NCBI GenBank assembly: GCA_963920705.1
Contig: CAWUCO010000001.1
Location: 657,402 to 721,401, forward strand
From: Odiellus spinosus
Lineage: Eukaryota; Arthropoda; Arachnida; Opiliones; Phalangiidae
Length of the DNA: 64,000 nt
Direction of reading: 5' to 3'
Shown here: piece after piece, positions 12,004 through 20,209 of the stretch
Layout: every line of letters begins with the position of its first letter
Numbering within the stretch: position 1 is the stretch's first letter
Program-made: the position numbers and the translations under genes
The notes under the pieces: model-generated
What the model was told of the DNA's origin: nothing
Seen by the model: the letters and a program-made list of their open reading frames with translations, nothing else
Database searches by the model: none

Positions 12004-12349
12004 GGTCTTTATTTTTCTTTGTGTTAATGGTGAAATTGTAAATAGATTAGCTCAGATTGATTTAGGAATTTAACGGAAACAGTTACTAATTGTTTCATAC
12101 GAAACTATTATAAAGAAACTTAACAGACAAAAAATGTAATGCTTCAAAATATCCCTTTTTACTCTTTGTCTATATACTTACTCCGTATTTAACTATATCC
12201 AGTAGGCTTTCTTTTTGCAAATTGGTTTTCCACAGGTATTTTCCCAAGATGTACTGCGCTTCGCGATATGGTACATATTTGAGACTAAAGACATGACACT
12301 ATATTTGTATTATTTTTACAATTATGAGTAGTCAAAAACAGTCCCATAC
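12004..12349. other. Spacer between gypsy and Polinton
   Basis: About 350 bp of AT-rich DNA without recognisable features. It ends in caaaga, the left copy of the Polinton target duplication. Confidence 0.6.
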
Positions 12350-12355
12350 CAAAGA

Positions 12356-13096
12356 AGTAAATAAAAAATGAGAGTTGACCATCACGGGGTGGCAGTTTTT
12401 GATCATGGGTTCTACGGAGTGGTAATGTTAATTTTCCTTCGACGGACATTTCCCCGGATATTTTCGCGGCAATTGAAAGGCGGTTTAGCCGCACACCTAT
12501 GCCAGCGACACCCCGCAAAGGGGTGTGATAAGACGCCGCTGTTTCGGAAGCTCACAGCGGCAGATAAGAAATCGGGAATATCGGGGTGACAGTTTTGGTC
12601 TTTGGTGCTATGGGGTGGCAATGCTAATTTGGCTTCGACGGGTAAGAGCGCCGATTTAACGTCGGCTAGAGAAGAGCGTTCTCCCCGTGGAGAGCTACCC
12701 TTGGTTCTACGTATAGGGGGTGTGATAAGACGCCGTAGTTTCGGAAGCTTACAACGGCAGATAAGAAATCCGGAATATCACTAGTTCAAAATGCTTATCA
12801 GCGTTCGAGTTTGGTGTTTATTTTTTGAAATAGAGCTAATAGGGAAAGAAGGCTCCTATGATTAAACGTATTATTTATTATTAAAGTCTTAAAACAGAGG
12901 AGAGGGCGAAAGGGTGTCATCCCGCGACGTGTGGGTAATTAACCGCGCGCGTTTTAAATTAGAATCGGTAGACTGACGGGAAAAACAAAATATTTCACGT
13001 CGGAAATTCTTGTAGGCTTAACCGGTATTATATTTTAGGCTTATATATAACTAAAAAGTGAGTGATAAGTGTTTTCAAGAGGTAATGTAAACAAGC
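12356..13096 (+). repeat. Polinton left terminal inverted repeat
   Basis: About 741 bp, matched in inverse at 26257-26963. Inside the arm two modules of roughly 200 bp are directly duplicated. Each has a ggggtg(g/a)cagtttt start, a cttcgacgg middle and a gtgtgataagacgccg end with a short hairpin (gtttcggaagc). The left arm has about 50 bp near its outer end that the right arm lacks. Short ORFs on both strands of both arms are by-products. Confidence 0.9.
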
Positions 13097-13145
13097 AGTT
13101 ACGTGTAGGAGGGGCTTTTTAAATTGAAAAGTAAACAATCGGCAG

Positions 13146-13153
13146 TATAAAAG
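13146..13153 (+). promoter_or_regulatory. TATA box just inside left TIR
   Basis: tataaaag lies 50 bp inside the left inverted repeat, pointing into the element toward the first plus-strand gene. A mirror copy sits inside the right arm at 26243-26250. Confidence 0.6.
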
Positions 13154-13273
13154 AAATATACAATTTAATTTTTACTTATTCTCTCATCGACTGCGAAAGG
13201 ATTGAAAATGTATATATATAAAGTAGCTTATTAGACGATAGCTGGACTTGGAATAACGGTATTTTCTATTTAG

Positions 13274-13976
13274 GCTCACCGCCAAAATATTTCCAATCTC
13301 ACCCCACAAAGGAATTGGGGTAACGCCGAACTGCGAAATTCATCTAGGATGTCTTAATGGAAGTTCCCTAATAACGTTGACCGAAGCAGAATTCCTGGAG
13401 CTATACCGAGCTCGAGCGGATATCACGTCATTCCTAGAGGATCACAAAATTGCCCCACCTGCTTGGTTCTTCGAGGGGTCTGAAACGAAGCGAGTTGAGT
13501 TAACCGAATTTCGAGACATCAGAATTCTCAACATACGAGAGATGCGACCTGGTAGCGGGGCAAATTACGGTGAACTATACCCCACAAGAGTTGGGTTTGC
13601 CATTTCAAAACTCCTATGGCGATCTTTCTTGGAGAAATTCGACGAGGTTATAACCTTCCTGGAAGAAGCCAAACGGGTCTATGATAAAATTAAAAAAAGC
13701 GTACTCGGGCAGTTATCGGAAACAATCACCGCAATGTGCTACGGGTGTGAAACCGACCACCCATCCCAAACAAAACACGACTGCGTGATGTACGACTGGA
13801 ATACCCCGGTGGAAATGAACTACGCAACGGCCATGGGTAAGATGAGCTACTCCGAGATCACGGATGAATTCGTATCGAATACATTTCTGGGTGAACAATT
13901 CTGCGAATATATACTTTGTAATATTGCCTGTATCTCCAAAAAATTACTATTGAAAACTGAAGATGTTACACCCTAA
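13274..13976 (+). CDS. Polinton conserved protein with C-C-H-H-C zinc motif
   Basis: This is the first plus-strand gene. The frame is open from an intron acceptor (ctatttag, ending at 13273) to a stop at 13974-13976, about 234 codons. The start codon probably lies in an upstream exon between the TATA box at 13146 and 13273; I could not define it because phases did not fit. The N-terminal part contains a V-T/L-T-E-A-E-F segment, and the C-terminal half has CYGCETDHPSQTKHDC, a plausible zinc-binding pattern. Proteins with this C-x2-C-x3-H-P-S-Q-x2-H-x-C pattern recur in arthropod and cnidarian Polintons as I remember them. The function is not known to me; nucleic-acid binding is a guess. Confidence 0.6.
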
Positions 13977-14025
13977 TAAAATCAATCCTTCATTTTCGAA
14001 CCGAGTCTATAATTTTTAATTTTAA

Positions 14026-14033
14026 TATAAAAT
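14026..14033 (+). promoter_or_regulatory. Candidate TATA box for the ATPase gene
   Basis: tataaaat lies 35 bp before the ATG at 14068, after the stop of the preceding gene. The distance is short for a full leader, so it is only a candidate. Confidence 0.35.
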
Positions 14034-14067
14034 CCATCGTTCCTACAGAGATGGTCTCATTACAATC

Positions 14068-14762
14068 ATGGACCTAAGTCTGAGTCACCCATTCACCGGT
14101 CTCATCGCAGGAAGTATGGACAAATAAATTTACAACCAACCGCATAGAAACGTACAATTTATCTAATTTCAGGTACTCAGAGCGGGAAAAGCTATTTCGT
14201 AGCGAACCTTATAGCGCATAAGGAAGTAACTATAAATCCCTGCCCGCAAAGAATAATTTATTGCTATACAGAATTTCAACCTAAGTTATTTAATTGGATC
14301 CGTGAAAAGGTTCCTTCGGTAGAATTTCACGAGGGTTTGCTCGACGATAATGATTTGAACTCTGGGACTAGAAATTTAGTTATTATCGACGATCTGCTTT
14401 GTGAAGTAGCCAATAATAAAAGCATTACAAATTTATTCATACGAGGCTCACATCATCGAAATACGAGTGTTTTAATTTTAATGCAAAACTCGTACTACCC
14501 GGGGAAAGAAATAAGAACCCTGAATTTAAACTCCCACTATATATGTCTCTTTGCAACACCTAGAGACAAATCGAGTATTTATACCCTAGCCAAGCAAATA
14601 TCGCCGACAAATACTAAATACGTTATAGACGCCTTCCAACAGGCTGTAGCTAAAAAATATGGGTATTTATTCATCGATCTGAAACCGAATACCTCAGACG
14701 AACATAGACTGCGGACCGGTATCATACCAGGAGAGGAAGCGGCTGTGTTTCTACCTAAATGA
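14068..14762 (+). CDS. FtsK/HerA-type genome-packaging ATPase (ATP)
   Basis: Two exons: 14068-14113 and 14173-14762, with a 59-bp GT-AG intron (gtatgg...ttcag) inside the Walker A motif. Splicing gives AGSTQSGKS followed by YFVANL near residues 14-24. The Walker B-like VIIDDLL is at about residues 107-113. The arginine/sensor region GSHHRNTSVLILMQN is close to the usual Polinton form. Total length is 211 aa, normal for the family, and the reading frame is intact. The protein would pump the double-stranded DNA genome into a capsid. The upstream ATG at 14051 runs into a stop after eight codons, so 14068 is the better start. Without splicing the P-loop is lost. Confidence 0.85.
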
Positions 14763-14765
14763 GAC

Positions 14766-15117
14766 ATGAATAAATCAGAAAAATTGAAGCACAATATCGA
14801 GTTTTTAAAGTTTTTACGCGTATGTAACACCAAACAGTGTCGAGCCATAATACAGCTAGCCAAAAGGGATGAGATTCTAGCTTTGACGGAATGTTGTTTA
14901 AATATACTAAGCGGGAATGTCAAATTATCAGTCGCAGAGAAGAAGCGGCTAGCTTAACATCGCGAATTTATTCGAAGTATTTCAGAAAATATTCCAGTTT
15001 CTAAAAAGAAAAAAAATTCTAGTACAAAAAGGTGGTTTTTTACCTCTGTTATTGTCACCCCTGCTCTCGGTATTAGGATCTGTAACAGGTGCGGCCATAA
15101 GCAGGGCCATCTTGTGA
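14766..15117 (+). pseudogene. Small basic Polinton protein (GGFLP type), broken
   Basis: The ATG lies 3 bp after the ATPase stop. The first 63 codons contain IIQLAKRDEILALTECCLNI and then a GNVKLSVAEKKRLA segment, matching the N-terminal part of a small basic protein common in arthropod Polintons. A TAA at 14955-14957 interrupts it. The same frame continues (HREFIRSISE), and after a one-base shift in an A-run near 15008-15018 the typical C-terminus appears (ILVQKGGFLPLLLSPLLSVL), ending at 15117. So one nonsense codon and one frameshift separate two recognisable halves. The role is not established; a short basic, partly hydrophobic capsid or core protein is plausible. The frameshift could be an assembly indel; the stop is harder to explain that way. 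Confidence 0.7.
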
Positions 15118-15145
15118 AATATATAAATATAATTAAAACACAGTA

Positions 15146-15739
15146 ATGGCTAGAAATATGTTATTGGTTTCGGAAGATGTTCTTAAGCGGTTAAAAAACT
15201 CTTCGGAAGAAAAAAGGGAGGAGCTTGAAGCACCTAGTCTTGATAGGGATATGAAAAATATCCTAGAGAATAACACATTTTCAGGGTCAGACAAATTAGC
15301 GTTATATAACCAAACTCTCCAAAGACATCTAAATTCCATTCGAAAAACCGTGGAAAAGACAGCGACGGAAAAGCCGTCGGAGAAAAACACATCCTGGATT
15401 GCTGAGATTGCTACTGGATTACCCAGTAGCCTGGTTAATGACGGGATAACGCTATACAACTGGATCGAGAGGCAAAAGGATTTAACATGGTCCAAACTGG
15501 GTGAACTGGAAATTTCCGGGCATCCTGTAACTGGAACGAATGTAGTTGATTTAATTTACGATGGAGTTAGGAAAAGCAACGGTGTAACGAACCCTGAAGG
15601 TTTCGAGATGTTTTACAAGATGTTAAATAAATATAATGTCCCAAAAAAGATCATTAAAAACCCGGCGAGAAAATCGTTTATTAATTCGATTATTTTAAAC
15701 GCTCCACCCTCAAGATCGAAGATTTGGGTTTATGTATAA
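15146..15739 (+). CDS. Polinton conserved protein of unknown function
   Basis: A 197-aa intact frame with ATG at 15146, just after a TATA-like stretch (15119-15128). The N-terminus, MARNMLLVSEDVLKRL, followed by a charged region and a leader like LDRDMKNIL and KLALYNQTLQRHL, resembles a recurrent Polinton protein that begins with a K-L-L-V-P/S-E-E-V pattern and has a central Y-N-Q-x-L motif. The middle is Lys/Glu-rich. The C-terminal half contains EGFEMFYKMLNKYNVPKKII. No enzymatic motif is visible. By position, between packaging ATPase and integrase, it belongs to the structural gene block, but its function is unknown to me. Confidence 0.65.
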   Translation: MARNMLLVSEDVLKRLKNSSEEKREELEAPSLDRDMKNILENNTFSGSDKLALYNQTLQRHLNSIRKTVEKTATEKPSEKNTSWIAEIATGLPSSLVNDGITLYNWIERQKDLTWSKLGELEISGHPVTGTNVVDLIYDGVRKSNGVTNPEGFEMFYKMLNKYNVPKKIIKNPARKSFINSIILNAPPSRSKIWVYV

Positions 15740-15804
15740 TATTTTTAGCAAATAAAACATTTTACCCTCCACCGATATCATTTATTTCAATTGTAGACAT
15801 TAAC

Positions 15805-15999
15805 ATGGAAGGTTGTGCGGAAGTTTTGACCGCTTCTACGTTAACACAACTGCTCGACTTTTTTAGAAAATCCCCAAAAGCTCTTACGGCTCTATTAATA
15901 TTATTAGTAATAATTATAATACAAGTATCCTACTTTTTATTTGAGTATTTCTCACACCCTCGCGAGACCGGTAATAACAATTTCACTTTAAATGGATAA
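15805..15999 (+). CDS. Small single-pass membrane protein
   Basis: 64 aa from the ATG at 15805 (MEGCAEVLTASTLTQLLDFF). The open frame extends upstream to 15724 but without a better start. Residues about 30-50 (ALTALLILLVIIIIQVSYFL) form one strong transmembrane helix, preceded by KSPK and followed by a polar tail. The last eight bases overlap the integrase ATG at 15992. Small membrane proteins occur in several Polinton lineages. Its role here, perhaps in virion membrane or egress, is speculation. Confidence 0.55.
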   Translation: MEGCAEVLTASTLTQLLDFFRKSPKALTALLILLVIIIIQVSYFLFEYFSHPRETGNNNFTLNG

Positions 16000-17062
16000 G
16001 TTAGACGGTATTTATTATGATGTCGCAGATCCTGGAGGGTACGCCAGTGTTTTAGGACTATATTGCTCGGCTCGAGAAAGGGGGCTTGATGTTACGATAA
16101 AAAACGTCAGAGAATATCTGGCCCACCAAGATTCGTACGGTTTACATAAGCCCACAAGAATACGGTTTCAACGGAATAAAACTATATCTAGTGGTGTAGA
16201 CGCCCTCTGGCAGGCTGATTTAATCGACGTGCAACGTATTTCCAAACATAACGAGGGGAAACGCTATCTTTTATCCTGTATTGACGTTTTTAGTAAAATG
16301 GGGTTCATCGAAGCCGTCAATAACAAGAGGGGTGAGACGATCGCCAAGGCGCTGGTCCAAATATTCGATCAGTGGAGAAGCCCCGCCTCTTTGAATACCG
16401 ATCATGGATCTGAGTTTATAGCCCAAGCAGTTCAAAAAGAGTTGAAACAACGGGGAATAAAATTCTACACCCATCACTCGGAAATTAAGTGTGCCGTGTT
16501 CGAGAGATGGAATCGTACAATACAAACAAAAATGTTTCGATATTTTACGGGTAAGGGTACATTAAAATACACAGACGTCCTTCAAGATTTGGTTTCTAGC
16601 TACAACAATTCATACCATTCCGCTATCAAATGCAAACCGGTAGAAGTGACGTCACAAAACACCAAAAGAATTTGGGAAATACTATATGGAGATCAAAGAC
16701 CGACTATGCCAATTCCCTACACGCTGGAGGTGGGGGATATTGTTCGAATAAGTAGGAGTAAGCGTCTTTTCGAAAAGGGTTACCAACCAAACTTTTCGGA
16801 GGAGCTGTTCAGGGTGGTTAAAAGACTACCGCGGAAACCACCGGTATATATGCTTGAAGATTTAAAGTCTGAGCCAGTTTTAGGAACATTTTACTCCGAG
16901 CAGGTTCTAAAGGTTTACAAAGACCTAGCCACATTCGCGTTTAAGATCGAAAAAGTAATAAAGAGAAGAAGAAATCCCGACAACACGCTTGACCTTTTTG
17001 TAAAGTTCCTGGGCCATAATTCCCGTTTTAACGATTGGGTTAGAGAAGTTGATCTACAATGA
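15992..17062 (+). CDS. Polinton integrase with C-terminal chromodomain
   Basis: Intact 356-aa retroviral-type (rve) DDE integrase. The N-terminal region has the Polinton pattern YYDVADPGGYAS, then a helical YL-x-H-Q-D-x-Y-x-LHKP zinc-less segment. The catalytic core shows D76 (WQADLIDV), D137 (LNTDHGSEF) and E171 (CAVFERWNRT), 33 residues after D137. At about residues 315-356 a chromodomain-like fold is seen (FKIEKVIKRR, then LFVKFLGHNSRFNDWV). It would insert the element by making staggered cuts that yield the 6-bp duplication, and the chromodomain may guide it to chromatin. Its stop overlaps the start of the minor capsid gene (atga). Confidence 0.93.
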   Translation: MDKLDGIYYDVADPGGYASVLGLYCSARERGLDVTIKNVREYLAHQDSYGLHKPTRIRFQRNKTISSGVDALWQADLIDVQRISKHNEGKRYLLSCIDVFSKMGFIEAVNNKRGETIAKALVQIFDQWRSPASLNTDHGSEFIAQAVQKELKQRGIKFYTHHSEIKCAVFERWNRTIQTKMFRYFTGKGTLKYTDVLQDLVSSYNNSYHSAIKCKPVEVTSQNTKRIWEILYGDQRPTMPIPYTLEVGDIVRISRSKRLFEKGYQPNFSEELFRVVKRLPRKPPVYMLEDLKSEPVLGTFYSEQVLKVYKDLATFAFKIEKVIKRRRNPDNTLDLFVKFLGHNSRFNDWVREVDLQ

Positions 17063-17812
17063 GCAGTTTCTTTATCACGCTCCCCTCAGATTCTTCGATG
17101 GATTACTTCCCCAATAATACCGTCAGCAAATTCCGAACCTAGCTCCCGGAAATAGTGAAATTTTCGGGACCCTAAGAAGTAGGCCTTTCAGAGTTATCCT
17201 ACCCCCATAGTTGGAACAACGTAAAGCAAGAGTACTTCATACGTAGTTGGACTGAAGGTAAACCCGGGGACCCGGGATTCAAATTTCAACGGTTAATTCA
17301 GATTCCACCTGGAAATTATAACACGGTTCACGAACTTCTGGAGATGATTGAACTTAGTAGCGGGAACGGGGTGACGTTCAGTTACGGGGTGCTCAGTAAA
17401 CGTGTTTCCGTCGAGCTAAAAGATGGGGTTAAATTGGACATACCCACCCACATTGCTAATATGTTAGGCTTCACCCGCGAAGATACGGGGGAGGTTATAA
17501 GGATAGAATCTTCTGCAAGGGCACCGTATGCGATTGACATGAACGCGTCCTTACATTCCCTGTTCGCATACTCAGACGTCGCTGAAAAAACAATCGTGGG
17601 GGATCGTAACGTTCCACTTCTTAGATTAATTAGTGTTAGGGGACAGGACGGCTATATTTACACGGCCACACTATATTCCCGTGGCGGCACACCAAATACA
17701 GACAATCGAAATAAATATTATGGATGACCTCGGAAACCCTGTTCAATTCGAGCGTGGTACGATTCACGCGACTCTGCATTTCAGACCTCTGAGATCCTGG
17801 TTTCAGCTATAA
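17059..17812 (+). pseudogene. Minor capsid (penton-type) protein, broken
   Basis: The gene begins at the ATG overlapping the integrase stop (MSSFFITLPSDSSMDYFPNN), the usual start of the Polinton minor capsid protein, predicted to have a single jelly-roll fold and to act as penton. Two in-frame nonsense codons follow, TAG near 17140 and TAA near 17173, either side of LPEIVKFSGP, within the conserved start ending EVGLSELSYPHSW. The frame then runs open from 17344 and shifts by one base near 17685. The expected C-terminus (VQFERGTIHATLHFRPL) is in another frame and ends at 17812. Three lesions make it a pseudogene, while the neighbouring major capsid gene is intact. Confidence 0.8.
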
Positions 17813-17871
17813 TAGTAAGACACCCCTCTATCTGCGGTCACTCGTATAGAGATAAACGTACTGTCAACATC

Positions 17872-18312
17872 ATGAGGACGCCGGTATACCATACCGTGGA
17901 GGAATATGAAAATTTATTTTTAAATCAAGCCGGATACGGTTCGATTCCTGTATATCAGGGCATAAGCGTACAAAGGGGTTATGGTTTGGGTAATATTTTA
18001 GCGTCCGCCTTTCGCAGCGCTATGCCGTTACTTAAAAGGGGTTTATCGTACTTGGGGAAGAAATTATTAAATACAGGAGGGAAGGTCATGGGAGATGTCG
18101 CTAGTGGTATACCTGTGAAAGCGTCGTTAAGATCCCGCTCGAAAATGGCAGGGAAAGAAACTATTTCCGCCGCCTCCGAAGCCATCCAAGATATGATAGG
18201 TTCTGGACTTAAAAAGAAGCGTGCCAAAAAATCCCCGACCACATTAAGGAAGGCTAGGAAGAAGAGAGCACCTCGACGATTCCCTTCTCCATCTGATATT
18301 TTTTCAAGATAG
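17872..18312 (+). CDS. Basic capsid-associated Polinton protein
   Basis: 146 aa, intact, two bases before the major capsid gene. An N-terminal stretch IPVYQGISVQRGYGLGNIL is followed by an amphipathic region (FRSAMPLLKRGLSYLGKKLL), a Gly/Ala part, the GSGLKKKRAKK motif and a strongly basic tail. This layout is conserved in arthropod Polintons directly upstream of the major capsid gene. The composition (basic, amphipathic, cut-prone Gly motifs) recalls minor internal virion proteins that bind DNA or membranes in adenovirus-like virions. That role is inference, not shown by sequence identity. Confidence 0.65.
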   Translation: MRTPVYHTVEEYENLFLNQAGYGSIPVYQGISVQRGYGLGNILASAFRSAMPLLKRGLSYLGKKLLNTGGKVMGDVASGIPVKASLRSRSKMAGKETISAASEAIQDMIGSGLKKKRAKKSPTTLRKARKKRAPRRFPSPSDIFSR

Positions 18313-18314
18313 AA

Positions 18315-19640
18315 ATGGCCTTACTACACCCCCACTCGAATAGCTGCGTAAATTCCGAACTCAACCTATTCGAAGTACCTATGACCCAGACGAGTGTCAT
18401 ATCAGGAGAATGGGTTGAGCATAATCCAATATCAAGTATTTCGAATAATTCATCTTTAACTTTCCATATCAACGGGAACTCCCAGACTTACGTCGATCTA
18501 TCAAAAACTCTGCTGCACGTTCAAGTGGAAATTAAGAAAAGCAGCGGCTCCCACCCGCTAGGTACGATTTATGCCAACGACGGTACTGTAACGACCCCGA
18601 TGGATAATCTGGCTCCTACCAATTTATTTCTGCATAGCATGTTCCCCGAGGTTCACCTTTATTTAAACGAGAAGTCTGTTACCCCCTCTTCTCAAAATTA
18701 TCCTTATAAAAGTATGATTCAAACGCTGTTAGCATACGGAGATCCGGCTAAAAATAGCCATCTGACGAGCTTTCTATATTATCGGGATACAGCGGAATTT
18801 TTCGATAATTTTAACGCTAACGAAGGGTTTCAAAAAAGAGCTAAATATGCCCAGAGTGGTTTAATTGATATGATCGGTGGTTTGCATCTGGATTTATGTC
18901 AACAACCACGATATCTACTAAATTTAGTAGATTTGAAATTCGTTTTCGGGAAGCCGAACTTCGATTTCTGTCTATACGGTGATGTAACGGGTCGCGTTGA
19001 AATTAAGTCTGCCGCGCTGTATATCAGAAAAATGAAGCTTATCCCCGAAATCGGTCTCGCACATGCCAAAGTGATGCAGGTAGCTAGAGCGAAATATCCA
19101 ATTAATAGAACAGAGTGTACGTCTTTCTCTATACCTACGGGAAATATGAGCGTAGTTCAAGATCACCTTTTCACAGGCTCAACCCCCAAGAAAATTGTTA
19201 TCGGCTTAGTCTCGCAAAGCGCCTACTTAGGGGAACTAAAGTTATGTCCGTTTAACTTTCAAAATTTTAATTTAAATCATATTGGGCTGTCTATCGACGG
19301 GAGTAGCGTCCGCCACAAACCACTTACTCCAAATTTCGGTCAGAATAGTTTTATCCAGGCGTATAATAATTTAACTTTAATGACGGGGCAGTTCAAACTT
19401 GACGAGGGTAATCAAAATAGTCGGGATGATTTTGCCGGCGGTAACTGCCTTTATTGCTTCGACCTTACAGTGGATTTAACTTCAAACGCTTCCCATTTCC
19501 ATTTGGTTAAAAACGGGAATTTAAGACTTGAATTGAAATTCGAGGCGCCTCTTACGGAGACTGTGGCTGTAATTGTTTACGCTGAATTTCAGTCGCTCAT
19601 GGAAATTGATAAGAACAGAACCGTTATCGTCGTTGATTAG
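18315..19640 (+). CDS. Major capsid protein, double jelly-roll
   Basis: 441 aa, intact from ATG 18315. The sequence has the Polinton major capsid pattern: ELNLFEVPMTQTSVISGEWV near the N-terminus, a SSQNYPYKSMIQTLLAYG segment, the EIKSAALYIRKMKLIPE region, and a C-terminal VIVYAEFQSLMEIDKNR. It belongs to the family that includes the Caenorhabditis transposon-derived protein F54H12.2 and forms trimers of a double jelly-roll fold that build icosahedral capsids. It starts two bases after the stop of the basic protein gene, so this block is packed like a viral late region. No lesion is seen. Confidence 0.9.
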   Translation: MALLHPHSNSCVNSELNLFEVPMTQTSVISGEWVEHNPISSISNNSSLTFHINGNSQTYVDLSKTLLHVQVEIKKSSGSHPLGTIYANDGTVTTPMDNLAPTNLFLHSMFPEVHLYLNEKSVTPSSQNYPYKSMIQTLLAYGDPAKNSHLTSFLYYRDTAEFFDNFNANEGFQKRAKYAQSGLIDMIGGLHLDLCQQPRYLLNLVDLKFVFGKPNFDFCLYGDVTGRVEIKSAALYIRKMKLIPEIGLAHAKVMQVARAKYPINRTECTSFSIPTGNMSVVQDHLFTGSTPKKIVIGLVSQSAYLGELKLCPFNFQNFNLNHIGLSIDGSSVRHKPLTPNFGQNSFIQAYNNLTLMTGQFKLDEGNQNSRDDFAGGNCLYCFDLTVDLTSNASHFHLVKNGNLRLELKFEAPLTETVAVIVYAEFQSLMEIDKNRTVIVVD

Positions 19641-19641
19641 A

Positions 19642-20107
19642 ATGGACACTACGCAAATGAAGAACATATTGGAGAACGATAAATACACCAGGGATATTTT
19701 TCGTGGTGTGTTCGCGGCAAATACTCTACCAAAAACCGTGCAATCATTCCCATCGCTTTTTATCGTAAATACCGCACCATCTAGCGAGGACGGAGAACAT
19801 TGTTGTCTTATGTATTTTACTAGCTCGAAAAACTAGAGTTTTTGAAAGTTATGGAAACCCTCCCCCTCCCGACATGTTTAAATTTAATGAATTCGCGGAG
19901 AAAAATAGTCGAATGATTTCGTATAATTCTTTGCAGTTACAAGGGAATAAGAGTTGGACCTGTGGGTGGTATTCGATATATTTCAGTCTCAATAGAGGTC
20001 GCGGTGTTAAAATGTACAACATTATATCCAGGTTTTCTAAGAACACAATTTCTAACGACAATATGATAAAAGAATTTATGAACAAAATATTTTCAATAAA
20101 ATTATAA
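19642..20107 (+). pseudogene. Adenain-like cysteine protease (PRO), frameshifted
   Basis: Starts one base after the major capsid stop. The first part, to the stop at 19834-19836, holds the catalytic histidine region (SSEDGEHCCLMYF). After a one-base shift in the run cgaaaaac (19826-19833) the rest follows: the acidic motif FESYGNPPP, the oxyanion glutamine in LQGNKSWTCGWY, and the catalytic cysteine in the same motif, ending at 20107. The protease would mature capsid proteins. All catalytic residues can be found, so the single indel in an A-run is the only visible lesion and could be an assembly error. A poly(A) signal aataaa overlaps the end. Confidence 0.75.
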
Positions 20108-20209
20108 TTTATTTAATTTCATATCAACAATCTTCAATACTTATTTTTTATTCCAACTTTATTATTTGTATTTATTTTATTTCCCTAACTCGGTCGTTAA
20201 ATTTTTTTA
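20108..20209. terminator. Convergent 3' ends of PRO and polymerase genes
   Basis: Between the two stops lie about 100 AT-rich bases. A plus-strand aataaa at about 20094-20099 serves the protease side. A minus-strand aataaa just beyond 20210 serves the polymerase. No other feature is seen. Confidence 0.5.

Noticed and set aside
12285-12784. Short ORFs in the left Polinton arm and their mirror copies at 26568-26937
   Set aside because: They overlap on both strands, differ between arms and lie in repeat modules with no start context.
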